A stretch of DNA of 64,000 nt from Serripes groenlandicus (taxonomy: Eukaryota; Mollusca; Bivalvia; Cardiida; Cardiidae), in the NCBI GenBank assembly GCA_031761405.1, contig JASEVX010000010.1, positions 25,814,282-25,878,281 of the forward strand, in the 5' to 3' direction. The notes under the pieces were generated by a model that was not told the DNA's origin, searched no databases, and was given only the letters and a program-made list of their open reading frames with translations. Shown in pieces: positions 31,806-43,100 of the stretch; position 1 is the stretch's first letter; the number at the start of each line of letters is the position of its first letter. A program made the translations under genes and the position numbers.

Positions 31806-32915
31806 CTCAGGTTGAAAAATGAAAAAGATGGCCAAGATGGCCATAAATCGATCACCTGAGTGATAGTAAATAAATAATCAGAAAAGGCCATATGTTACAA
31901 GGTATTAAATCTATGAACAATTTGAAAAAGGACCACCAACGTAACATTCCTGTGAAATTTGGTAGATATTGGGCCAATGGCTTAGGAGATGTCATTTGAA
32001 GCTAAAAGTTCATTTACCCCATATATATTTTAACCGAATAAATTATGTAAAGGGTCAGTAAAGGGACGTAAAATGTTCTGCTAAATTATCTTGAAATCTA
32101 ACAAGAATTTTAATAAGAATAAAACTATAACATTTTGTCATTTTGCCCCTTTCCTGATGCTGCCTTGCTGCCCTGTTTTCAACGAATCAATATGGTTTGA
32201 ACAATTTTTGTAGAGGGTCACTAAAGTAACAGTTCTTCCAAACTATCTTGCGGATTAACAAGCGAATTCTGGAGGAAAAGGATTTTAAAGTAAGTAAAGG
32301 GAAGTAAAGTAAAAGTTTAAATTGGTCCAGTAGAATGGTAGGAGTTGTCATTTGTAGCTATAAGTTCAATTTACCACTTTTGTGATGACACCTGGTTGCT
32401 ATGATTTTGTAACCAATCAATATGGCTCGAACAAATTAAGAAAAGAATCACTTAAGTAAGATTTCTATTCAATTTTTTTCAAAGCAGACACGCTCTTTCA
32501 TAAAAATGGATTTTTTTAAATTTTGTAATTTTGCCCCTTTTCTGATGCAGCCTGGTTGCCATGTTTTTCAACTAATCAATATGGCTTCAACACTTTTTGT
32601 AGAGGGTCACCCAAGGATCATTTCTATCAAATGATATTGGAATCTGACAAGTAGATTCAAAGAAGAAGAATTTTAAAGTTTGGACATTTTGCCCCCTTTC
32701 TGATGCCGCAGCAACCAAAGATCTCTGCGTTATTTGAACAATTTTGATCGAGGACCACCAAAGAAACATTCCTTTAAAGTTTGGTTGAAATTAGTCGTGT
32801 GGTTTAAGAGAAGTTTATGTTTCAAGTTAAAAGTTAACGACAGACTGACGGATAAAGGACTGACAGAGAGTGATCAGAATAGATCCCCTTGAGCCAAAAG
32901 GTGATCTAAAAACTG
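31806..32915. repeat. non-autonomous element with internal tandem units
   Basis: 'TTTTGCCCCTTTCCTGATGC', 'CAATATGG(C/T)TTGAACA' and 'TTTGTAGAGGGTCAC' recur (about 32145, 32534, 32691 and flanks). Ends in 'GGATAAAGGACTGACAGAGAG' and 'GATCCCCTTGAGCCAAAAGG', a terminal style of bivalve tandem-core elements. Confidence 0.65.
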
Positions 32916-32928
32916 AATGTGAAACATA

Positions 32929-33009
32929 GTTAATACATTCGTTTCCCAAAGAATTCCTTCAGGTCTAAAGCTTGTACAAAGCTGTTCCGAATGGCTTTAT
33001 ATCGAGTCT
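32929..33009. repeat. 81-bp duplicated segment, copy 1 (MITE-free)
   Basis: 'TTAATACATTCGTTTCCCAA' to 'GGCTTTATATCGAGTCT' is repeated at 35602-35682 with few substitutions. Confidence 0.9.
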
Positions 33010-33065
33010 CTTTGACAAGTCTGAAGAGATAACTGACGGTTGCCATGACATACATGACGTGAATA

Positions 33066-33274
33066 TAACACTTTCCCTCATATAGAGACATTTTTACCCG
33101 TCTGCAGCCGACAACTTTTGAAAACATCGTGACAAAGACAGAAATTGCTCATTTCTCCTTTTGCCACAATGTTTTCAACTCAATGCAATTATTATACTTT
33201 CATTTACAGAGATACTTCAGTTTTTTGACAAGATTATTTCAAAGAAGATTTGTTGTATGTGGGAAAGGGTCAAG
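33066..33274. mobile_element. MITE family 1, old copy
   Basis: 'CACTTTCCCTCATATAGAGA' to 'GTATGTGGGAAAGGGTCAAG'; core shortened. Confidence 0.8.
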
Positions 33275-33539
33275 TTATGGGTCCACATAGGGTTGTCGTT
33301 GTGGTAAGCTGATCTCACACAACAAACTTCAGATCCTTCTAGGTCCCACATGACCGGCATGAATGCCAGAAGCATGGCTCGATATATTTTGTGCCACTGA
33401 ATTTCTGCAACTGTAACCCATCACACAAGTTCTTACATGCATATGGACTCATATTTACTAAATATTGATAAATAAGTATCGAAGATCGACTAGTCTTTTA
33501 CTTAAGATTGGTAAATGGGTATCGAACATGTACATGCAG

Positions 33540-33776
33540 CTAACCCTTTCCCACATACATGTACAAGAAATCAACAGCAGACGATTTTGAAATTAACAAG
33601 TCCAAAATTTAGAAAATCTTCTAAAAAAAAGATAGTATAATTATTGTAGAGTTTAAATTATTGTGAAAATTAGAAGAAATTGCTCAGTGAGAGCAATCTC
33701 ATCTTTTGCTACAATGATTTCAAAAGTCCTCTGCCGCAAGAAGCGTCAGAATGCGTCTATATGTGGGAATGAGTTG
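33540..33776. mobile_element. MITE family 1, old copy
   Basis: 'CTAACCCTTTCCCACATACA' to 'TATGTGGGAATGAGTT'; 'GCTCAGTGAGAGC' core hairpin. Confidence 0.8.
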
Positions 33777-33811
33777 CGTATAATATAATACACAAATATC
33801 GTGTAAAGACT

Positions 33812-34180
33812 AGAATGGAGTGCTCCCCAGAGCACGTGTGTCACCTGCCGGAGCCTTGTCAGAAAATTTTAATTTTTGACAGAAAAGGGGCAATAACTCT
33901 GATATAAAAAATATTTGGATTATCCCCCTTTTGTGAACCCATCACATAGATTGATATAAACATTTGTCAGAAGTTTCAATCCAATTCTTTGAGTAGAAAA
34001 AAAGTAATTTGAAAATTTAAATTTTTGACAGAAAATGGGCAATAACTCTGATATAAAAATTTGGATTATCTCCCTTTTGTGAACCAATCACACACATAGT
34101 TATAGACAGACGGACAGACAGACGCCGGACAAAAAAAAAGTAATCCCTAAGTGCCTACCATGCTACGCAGGTGACACAAA
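33812..34180. mobile_element. TIR element with GTGTCACCTGC ends
   Basis: 11-bp GTGTCACCTGC (33838-33848) and GCAGGTGACAC (34167-34177) are inverted. The interior has two copies of 'TTTTTGACAGAAAA(A/T)GGGCAATAAC' and an 'GACAGACGGACAGACAGACG' run near the right end. Confidence 0.6.
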
Positions 34181-34376
34181 AAGTAAACTGTGATAAGGTT
34201 TAACACGGATGAGTTGTTTAAGTGACGTATGCCTCTATGTTGACGTTGTGTCATACGGATCTGACGTCATCTTAGAAATAGGTCGGCCAGCTACACTGCC
34301 ACTAGAACCACATACCGAGTCTCCAAGGTATAATTTTATTGAATTGTGCCTAAAATATACAATTATCAAATAATAC

Positions 34377-34682
34377 ATAACCCTTTCCCTCATATAGACG
34401 CTTTCTGACGCCTCTGCAGCTGACGGCTTTTTGAAGACATAGTGACAAAAGAAGACTCCTTTTGCCACAATGTTTTCCACTTTTAGTCATAGGTTATCCA
34501 TTCAGTTATAGAGATTTTCTATTTGACTTTTTGAAAACATAGTGACAAAAGAAGAAATTGCACAAAGCGTGTAATTTCTCCTTTTGCCACAATGTTTCGA
34601 CTTTTTGTCATAGGTTTCTATTTTTTGACAAAATACGTTCAATGTCGTCTGCTGAAGAATTGCCATATGAGGGACAGAGAAA
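34377..34682. mobile_element. MITE family 1, composite of two copies
   Basis: The left end and core run to 'GAGATTTTCTATTTGA', then the sequence jumps back to 'CTTTTTGAAAACATAGTGAC' and repeats the core before a right end '..CATATGAGGGACAGAG'. This is a recombined or partly duplicated copy. Confidence 0.8.
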
Positions 34683-34791
34683 ACATATATTATCTTTTTA
34701 TATTTTTTTTTTATGCTTTTCTATTTACTATGTCTTATGTAATAAAGTTAATACAGTAATTAGACAGAAAACCTCAACCATTTAACCCTTT

Positions 34792-34973
34792 CCCTTATAT
34801 AGACGCTTTCTGACGCCTCTGCAGCAGACGGCTTTTTGAAAACATAGTGACAAAAGAAGACTTTTGCCACAATGTTTTCCACTTTTAGTCATAGGATAAT
34901 GGATAACCTATTTTTTGACAAAATATGTTCAAATTCGTCTGCTGCAGAATTGTTGTATGAGGGAAAGGGATAA
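34792..34973. mobile_element. MITE family 1 with core deletion
   Basis: TTAACCCTTTCCCTTATATA to GTATGAGGGAAAGGGATAA; the left arm of the core hairpin is deleted. Confidence 0.88.
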
Positions 34974-35059
34974 AGACCACCCATGGGAAGAGAAAAGTCT
35001 TGTCTGATGCTCGTGGTTAACCTTCAATTTCCATATGCCTAAAATTTACAATCATCAAT

Positions 35060-35118
35060 GAGTCAAAGTCGTCTGCTGCAGAGGTGTCAGAAAGCGTCTA
35101 TATGAGGGAAAGGGTTAA
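35060..35118. mobile_element. MITE family 1, right-end fragment
   Basis: 'GTCGTCTGCTGCAGAGGTGTCAG..CTATATGAGGGAAAGGGTTAA' only. Confidence 0.8.
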
Positions 35119-35134
35119 ACACAGGTTGGACTGT

Positions 35135-35209
35135 ATTAGGTACATGTATTAGGTACATGTATTAGGTACATGTATTAGGTACATGTATTAGGTACATGTT
35201 TTAGGTACA
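35135..35209. repeat. 13-bp tandem repeat (ATTAGGTACATGT)n
   Basis: Nearly six units, only the last one differing. Confidence 0.95.
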
Positions 35210-35376
35210 ACTGATATTATACCACGGACATCCTAAGTTCGCGCTTCTAGTGCCAGTGGTAAGGTAATCTTCCCTTCTGTTCCCATGACTTTTTTAGTTT
35301 TGTATTAAAAAAGTAATCTTTCAATTGTCCAGGTGTTACAATATCTTTCTTGGGTGCTCTCGAAGCAGATGACTCT

Positions 35377-35605
35377 TTAACCCTTTCCCTCATATAGACG
35401 GTTTCTGACGCCTCTGCAGCAGACGGCTTTTTGAAAACATAGTGATAAAAGAAGAAATTGTACAAAACGTGCAATTTCTCCTTTTGCCACAATGTTTTCC
35501 ACTTTTTGTCATAGGTTATCCTTTCAATTATGGAGATTTTCTATTTATTGACAAAATACGTTCAAAGTCATCTGCTGTAGAATTGTCGTATGAGGGAAAG
35601 GGTTA
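35377..35605. mobile_element. MITE family 1, full copy with TTAA TSD
   Basis: TTAACCCTTTCCCTCATATA to GTATGAGGGAAAGGGTTAA. Right flank 'TTAATACATTCG' equals the unoccupied paralogous site at 32929. Confidence 0.93.
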
Positions 35606-35682
35606 ATACATTCGTTTACCAAAGAATTCCTTCAGGTCTAAAGCTTGAACAAAGCTGTTCTGAATGGCTTTATATCGAGTCT
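35602..35682. repeat. 81-bp duplicated segment, copy 2
   Basis: Paralog of 32929-33009, bordered left by a MITE inserted at its TTAA and fused right to MITE interior at a shared 'TCT'. Confidence 0.9.
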
Positions 35683-35873
35683 GCAGCAGACAGCTTTTTG
35701 AAAACATAGTGACAAAAGAAGAAATTGCACAAAACATGCAATTTCTCCTTTTGCCACAAAGTTTTCCACTTTTTGTCATAGGTTATCCATTCAATTATGG
35801 AGATTTTCTACTTTTTGACAAAATACGTTCAAAGTCGTCTGCTGCAGAATTGCTGTATGAGGGAAAGGGTTAA
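35681..35873. mobile_element. MITE family 1 lacking its left terminus
   Basis: Begins at CTGCAGCAGACAGCTTTTTG and ends CTGTATGAGGGAAAGGGTTAA; the first ~40 bp are missing. Confidence 0.9.
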
Positions 35874-36143
35874 AATATCATATCAGGTAATCGGTTAAAA
35901 TACACAGCGACTAAAAATAAAAAAATAAAAAAGTTAACAATAAGATAATTTGAATATATATATATTCTTTACATGTATCTATTACTTAGATATACAGACT
36001 TTGAAACAAAAAATAAGTATACATGTCCTATAATTCTAACTTTTGATCTCATGACCAAGGAGTACATTATAATGTCGAAATAATACAAAAACATACCTCC
36101 AATTTTCCAGATTATAGCAATCTTCTGTCAATGTTATTAACTA

Positions 36144-36358
36144 TTAACCCTTTCCCACAAACAACAAATCTGCAGACAACAATTTTGAAACTATCGAGAA
36201 TATCGAAAATCTCTATAAAAGAAAGTATAATCTTCAAATAAAGTTAAAGTATTGTGGCAAGAGTTGCAATTGCGAGCAATTTCACCTTTTGCCACAATGT
36301 TTTCAAAAATTGTCTGCTGCAGAGAGGTTAGAAAGTATTTGTATGTGAGAAAGGGTTA
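36144..36358. mobile_element. MITE family 1, old copy
   Basis: TTAACCCTTTCCCACAAACA to GTATGTGAGAAAGGGTTA; internal arms diverged. Confidence 0.82.
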
Positions 36359-36367
36359 TTCTTACTT

Positions 36368-36590
36368 AATTCTTACCCCGACACTTTTTATCACATCTGC
36401 ATCTGACAACTTTTGAAAACATAATGGCAAAAGGATAAATTGTTCATATTGAGCAATTTATCCTTTTGTCACAATGTTTTCAACTTCATTTAATAAATAT
36501 ACTTTTAATTATAAAGATTTTCCATGAGTTTTACTTAAAATTTGTTAAAGTGGTCTGCTGCTAAATTTTTGAATGTGGAAAAGGTTTCAT
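36368..36590. mobile_element. MITE family 1, highly diverged copy
   Basis: 'TTCTTACCCCGACACTTTTT', 'GATAAATTGTTCATATTGAGCAATTTATC' style core and 'GGTCTGCTGCTAAATTT..GTGGAAAAGG' right end. Confidence 0.65.
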
Positions 36591-36820
36591 TAAAGGAATC
36601 TTATCACATTGTATGACTCTAGTTTACACTTTGTTCACAATTTAGGAGCAAGTATTATCTCAAATTTTGACCTTTCAACTTGTATATATGATTTGAGGCT
36701 TATCTTCAGCAAACAAATTATGAAAACATGCTGACCAATTTTTCCTCAATCAACAGTGTTTTAACTCAGTATTAAAGTTACACTTCAAATGTTTCCTCAG
36801 ATGTTTTTAAAGCAGATAAC

Positions 36821-37021
36821 TTAACCCTTTCCCTCATATAGACGCTTTCTGACGCCTCTGCAGCAGACAGCTTTTTGAAAACAGAGTGACAAAAGAAGAA
36901 ATGAGCAATTTCTCCTTTTGCCACAATGTTTTCCACTTTTAGTCATAGAGATATTCCATTTTTTGACAAAATATGTTCAAAGTCGTCTGCTGCAGAATTG
37001 TCATATGAGGGAAAGAGTTAA
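36821..37021. mobile_element. MITE family 1 in the CIAO2B 3' region
   Basis: TTAACCCTTTCCCTCATATA to CATATGAGGGAAAGAGTTAA. Lies 52 bp beyond the CIAO2B stop codon, so probably within its 3'UTR. Confidence 0.9.
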
Positions 37022-37072
37022 GAAATGCCATATATGTTATACCTAAAACACTTGACAACGAAAGACGTAGTT

Positions 37073-37179
37073 TTATCCTGCGTGTCTCGTTGTTGCTAAA
37101 CACTGATTCACAACTTCTAGTAAATGAGAGTTCTCCAGTGCAGCTGCAACCCTTTCTTTGTCTGCCAACTGTTTGTTTA
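37073..37179 (-). CDS. CIAO2B: CIAO2B exon 5 (C terminus)
   Basis: Acceptor CTTTTTCAG; encodes '[19 protein letters not shown]' to '..ATTRHAG' and TAA at 37073-37075. Confidence 0.95.
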
Positions 37180-40100
37180 CTGAAAAAGAGAAGAAGATTT
37201 GAAATAAGAATTTATCCTTTATGCTTAACTCTTTCCCTCATATAGACGCTTTCTGACACCTCTGCAGCAGACAGCTTTTTGAAAACATAGTGGCAAAATA
37301 AGAAATTGCTCAAAACAAGCAATTTCTCCTTTTGCCACAATGTTTTCCACTTTTCGTCATAGGTTATTCATTTAATTATAGAGATTTTCTATTTTTTGAC
37401 AAAATATGTTCAAAGTTGTCTGCTGCAGAATTGTCGTATGTCGTGATGGTTGGGAAGGGTTTTATAATGTTTCAATGGAATGCAGTTACTGAGATATGGA
37501 CTCTTAATGTAGTTGCACACAAAACTTTAACCATAATTTCTAAGTAAAAAAGGGCAATAATTTGAATCATATGAAGGATAGAGTTATCTAACTTGGTTGT
37601 GTAAATAGTTGTGAAATTGGGAAGGGTTGTATAAAGTTTCAAAACAATGCTTCAATTAGTGAACGAGATATGGAATCTTAACCCTTTCATACATACAACA
37701 AAACTGCAGCATACAACTTTGAAACTTTCTACGCAAAAGCACAGAAAATCCCTTTAAATGAAAGAACAATATTTGAAAAGAGTAGAAAACATGATGACAA
37801 AAGGAAAAATTGCTAGTTTTGAGCCATTTCTTCTTTTTAGACATGTTTTCAGAAAGTGTCTATATGAGGGAAAGGGTTAATGTAATTGCATGCCAAAAAA
37901 AAAGGCCATAATTTTCATTAAAAGCAGGATTGAGTTATCAAACTTGATTATTTCCATAAGTGTGGTATATAGTTTGGAAGCTTTGTAGAAGATTTCAATG
38001 TAATGCATCAAGTAAATACTGAGATATGGACTCTTAATTTAGTTGCACGCAAAACTTTAACCAGAATTTCAAAGTGCATAATATGCAGGATATAATTATT
38101 TAACTTGATAATCTACATAGGTGTGATAGTCGGGTAGGGTTGTAGAAAGTTTCAGTGAAATACATGTAGTAAATAAGTACTTGCATGCAAAACCTTAACC
38201 AAGGTGTGACGCCGACGCCAGGGTGAGTAGTATAGCTCTCATATCCTTCGAATAGTCAAGCTAATAAATGAGACTAGGTTTTAATCTGCAATATATTCTG
38301 ACTTTCCTTACTGTAGACAAACAGTGCAGGCTTGATTGAGTCTTCTCTCTTCACAGGTGCACAGGTAAGACCCAGAGCTCTCGATAATGTCCATTTTCAC
38401 ATTCCAAAATCCTTATTCTGTCACTCAAACCCTATGTTGTGAGTACTCAAAAGAATCCTCTCAGCGAGACAATTCTTTTGAGTACCAACAACATCGGGTT
38501 TGGTTGTGTCATAAGAGAGATATAAGTGGGAAAAGATCAGTTTAATCTTAATCCCTATCATACAGACACATTTTGATGCCTTTGCAGCAGACGACTTTTG
38601 AAAACATTGTGACAAATGGGGAGCAATTTCTCCATTTGCCAAAATGTTTTCATCTCTATTCGTTACTAATACCTTTATTTAAAGAGAATTTCCATATATT
38701 TGCGTATATATTTTTAACCCTTTCCCTCATACGACAATTCTGAAGCAGTCGACTTTGAACGCATTTTGTCAAAACATAGAAAAAATCCCCATAATTGAAT
38801 GGATAACCTATGACTCAAAGTTGAAAACATTGTGGCAAAAGGAGAAATTGCACTATGTTTTCAAAAAGCCGTCTGCTGCAGACGCGTCAGAAAGCGTCTA
38901 TATGAGGGAAAGGGTTAACTATAGTCTTCTGAGATCCCTAATCGAAAGACGCTGCTCATTGGATATTTAGAGAACACAAACCTACCTGCTTCCTCTGAGG
39001 TGTGACTGCCTGGACTTATTTTGACATCAACCTGAAACACACAACATTTGTTTAACCCTTTCCCACACGTAGACGCATTTTGACGCATCTGCAGCAGACG
39101 ACTTTTGAAGACAATGTGGCATAAGAAGAAATTGCTCAAAACAAAAGATTTCCGCTTTTGCCACAATGTTTTCAACTCTTTTTAATAATTTCCCTCATAC
39201 GACAATTCTGCAGCAGACGACTTTGAACATATTTTTGTCAAAATATAGAAAATCTCTATAATTGAATGGATAACCTGACTTAAAGTGGAAAACATTGTAG
39301 CAAAGGGAGAAATTGCTTGTTTTGAGCAATTTCTTCTTTTGTCACTTTGTTTTCAAAAAGCTGTCTGCTGCAGAGGCTTCAGAAGGCGTCTGTATGAGGG
39401 AAAGGGTTAATGAGAGTTTTGTTATTAAATAGAGTTGAAAACATTGTGGCAAATGGTGAAATCGCTCATCATGAGCAATTACACCTTTGCCACAATGTTT
39501 TCAAAAGTCGTCTGCTGCAGTGTGTCATATAGACGCTTTCTGACGCCTCTGCAGCAGACGGCAATTTCTCCTTTTGCCACAATGTTTTCTACTTTTAGTC
39601 ATAGGTTATCCATTCAATCATGAAGGTTTTCTATTTTTTGACAAAATATGTTCAAAGTCTTCTGCTGCAGAATTGCCGTATGAGGGAAAGGGTTAAGGGT
39701 TAATGATATGGAATTGCCACTTACCTTAAACCTAGGTGGTTAAGCTCTGAGTAGTTAAACTCGTTTAGATAACCCAATCAAAGTGGCCATGCTGCAGTGT
39801 GGGAAAGGGTTAAGAGTTAATGATATTCAATTGCAACTTACCTTAAACCTTGGTGGTAAAGCTCTGAGTAGTTTTACTCGTATAGATAACCCAATCAAAG
39901 TGGCCATGCTGCAGTGTGGGAAAGGGTTAAGAGTTAATGATATTCAATTGCAACTTACCTTAAACCTTGGTGGTAAAGCTCTGAGTAGTTTTACTCGTAT
40001 AGATAACCCAATCAAAGTGGCCATGCTGCAGTGGGGGATTGTGGGAGTGAACAGTACTTCCACTAAACTTTTGCCATCATCAACCTGTACACAATGAAGA

Positions 40101-43100
40101 AACAAAAACATTCAAGGAAAATGAAACTGTAATTGGTTTTTAGCATTTTCCCACATACAGATCTGATGCTTTCTCATGCCTATGGCAGCATACAACTTTC
40201 GCAAAGATTGTGGAAAAAAGAGAAGTTGCTTGTAATAAGCAATTTCTCTGTAAACTTCATTGTTTTCAACTTTAATTTAGTTTTTTTGCTTATAGAGAGT
40301 TTCCATATTTATATCAAGAATTGTTCAAAGTTGTCTGCTACAAATTTGTTGTATGTGGGAAGGGTCGAACTGTATCTCTGATACACATGACATCTGATGA
40401 CTTATAGAAAACATTGAGGAAAAGTGAGACTTGTCTTAGTTATATGGCAATGCGGTGTATTCTAAAAAATATTCTCTTCTGAAACTACCAGTTCAATTTT
40501 AAAATAAATTCAAGTAAGTGGATAACTATTTGCAACCAAGTCATCTTGATCAGATTAGTGAAAGCCTTAAGGTAACAAACATTGCCACTAAGTGATATGG
40601 CTGGTTGTTTTTTTAGCTTTACTGGACAAAGGTTTTTATTGTATCTCAATCAAACTTATACAGTAGTTAGAACTCCATGAGAGCTCAGTTCCTTTCACAA
40701 ACCAGCCAGATCCGCCCATGCAAGACTGAATTATGGCCCTTGAAATTGTCAAAATTTCTTTAATAGAGCTTGTGAACACAATAAAGGCTCCTATTACTCA
40801 CTAAACTTAGACAGTACATGTAGTTAAATATTGATGAGAGATCGGTTCCTTTTGAAAACCAGCCAGATCCGCCCATGCATGACTGGATTATGGCCCTTGA
40901 AATTGTCAAAATTGCTATAATATAGCTTGTGAACACAATAGAGCCTTCCCTCCGTTAACTATCTGACCTTCACCAAAGTAAGATAGTAGTTAAATATTGA
41001 TGAGAGCTTGGTTCCTTTCGAAAACCAGTCAGTCCCGCCCATGCATGACTGGATTATGGCCCTTGAAATTGTCAAAATTGCTATAATACAGCTTGTCAAC
41101 ACAAAAGAGCCTCCGATCTTCACCAAACTTAGATGGTAGTTAAATATTGCTAGACAGCTCGGTTCCTTTCGTAAACCAGCCAGATCCATGCCAGTAGAGC
41201 ATAGGCCCTCATGGGACTCTTGTTTATATGCCTTACCTGTTAAATGTAAGTTTTTATTGGTTCAAAAACATGCAAAGGATCAAGATTCAGCTCATCTGAG
41301 CACTTATATTTTTGGATTACATTTCTAGTCTCCATTCAATTTATTTAATGATGAATGGTCTTCTATACTTGCTAGTTTTAAACTAGCAAATTTAAATGCT
41401 TACCAGATATGATATTTTAAGTGTTGACTGCAATACAATTTTTCAAGATGAAAATGTGCACAACCTTCTTGGATGATGTGGTGTGAATGCAATTAGTATC
41501 AAAACGTTTTCTACAAAGTACAATACTGTAAAGGTGAAAGGTTAATTGACTTACATGTACGTTATCACAGTCCACAACATTCAATTCTTCAAGTGAAAGA
41601 GGATGTTCAGGGTCATTGATGCATCTTATTATATCTGTAAATAAAAGGAGGAGTAAACCAGTCTTTTTCAACAAATATGTTTCACTCTTAATTAACCCTT
41701 TCCCTCATACGACAATTCTGCAGCAGACGACTTTGAACCTATTTTGTCAAAAAATAGAAAATCTCTATATAACCTATGACTAAAAGTGGAAAACATTGTG
41801 ACAAAAGTAGAAATTGCTTGTTTTGAGCAATTTCTTCTTTTGTCACTATGTTTTCAAAAAGCCGTCTGCTGCAGAGGCATCAGAAAGCATCTTATATGAG
41901 GGAAAGGGTTAAGACATAAATAAACTCTATGCTGTGAGTTCTCAAAAAATATTCTTGTCTCAGTGAGACGATTCATTTCAGTACCACAGCATACAGGGTT
42001 TGAGGGTCATATAATAAAAATCAGGGGATATGAAATACTCTTCTAATCTAGAGATTTGTTATAAGAACAAGACAATCGGTACCTGTACAACCAATGGATG
42101 CTCCCAAAGGGTCAGAACTACATTAAAAAGGCCAAACCTCAACATACTGATAATAAATGTATGACTGTCAACTTTGTGTTGAAGCTTCATTGAAATCCAG
42201 ACAGCATTAACCCTTTCCATCATATATGCTTTCGGACGCCTCTGCAGCAGACGGCTTTTTGAAAACATAGTGACAAAAGAAGAAATTGCACAAAACGTGT
42301 AATTTCTTCTTTTGCCACAATGTTTTCCACTTTAAGTCATAGGTTATCCATTCAATTATGGAGATTTTCTATGTTTTGACAAAATACGTTCAAAGTCGTC
42401 TGCTGCAGAATTGTCGTAAAATAACAATTTTTAAAGTAAAACGGTTGTAACTGAAATTTGTATTGTTTTACCCAAGTTATTTACCTCACCATAAAGTCTT
42501 TATAAGCGTTAAATCATTTTTCTTGGTAAACAATGGAAATTTAGGTGCCATTGCTCATTCTGAGCAATGGCACCTAAATTTGCATTGTTTACAAAATGGT
42601 CAAAATTGCCCCTAATCCAGGGTTTTCAAAATAGGTTTTCAGTTACAACCGTTTTACACCAAGCCCTCGTACTGAGACAAATAAATGTCAAATAAAGACT
42701 TTAGAACATGAAAAATGCCCCTTATCCCTTTCCCTCATATACGCTTACTGATGCCTCTGCAGCAGACAGCTTTTTAAAAAACATAGTGACAAATAAGGGA
42801 CGTCTTATCTACGTCCCTGGACAAATGAAGAAATTGATCAAAACGAGCAATTTCTACTTTTGCCACAATGTTATACACTTTTAGTCATAGGTAATCCATT
42901 CAATTATAGACATTTTCTATGTTTAGACAAACTATGTGCAAAGTCGTCTGCTGCAGAATTGTTGTATGAGGGAAAGGGTTATCTTAGCTCCGTGCTTCAC
43001 AAACTATGCAGGGAGCATAATATAAAACGGCTTTACATAATATGTGTGAAAGCTCGAGCCGAAGGCTCGAGCGAAGCACGCCTATAGGTTACACGTACGA

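Noticed and set aside
39686..40036. CRISPR-like array
   Set aside because: Head-to-tail 117-bp units without unique spacers, in a eukaryotic gene; a tandem duplication.
39783..40097. Plus-strand 104-codon repeat protein
   Set aside because: It is the antisense of the triplicated CIAO2B exon 3; the regular repeat is due to the 117-bp unit being a multiple of three.
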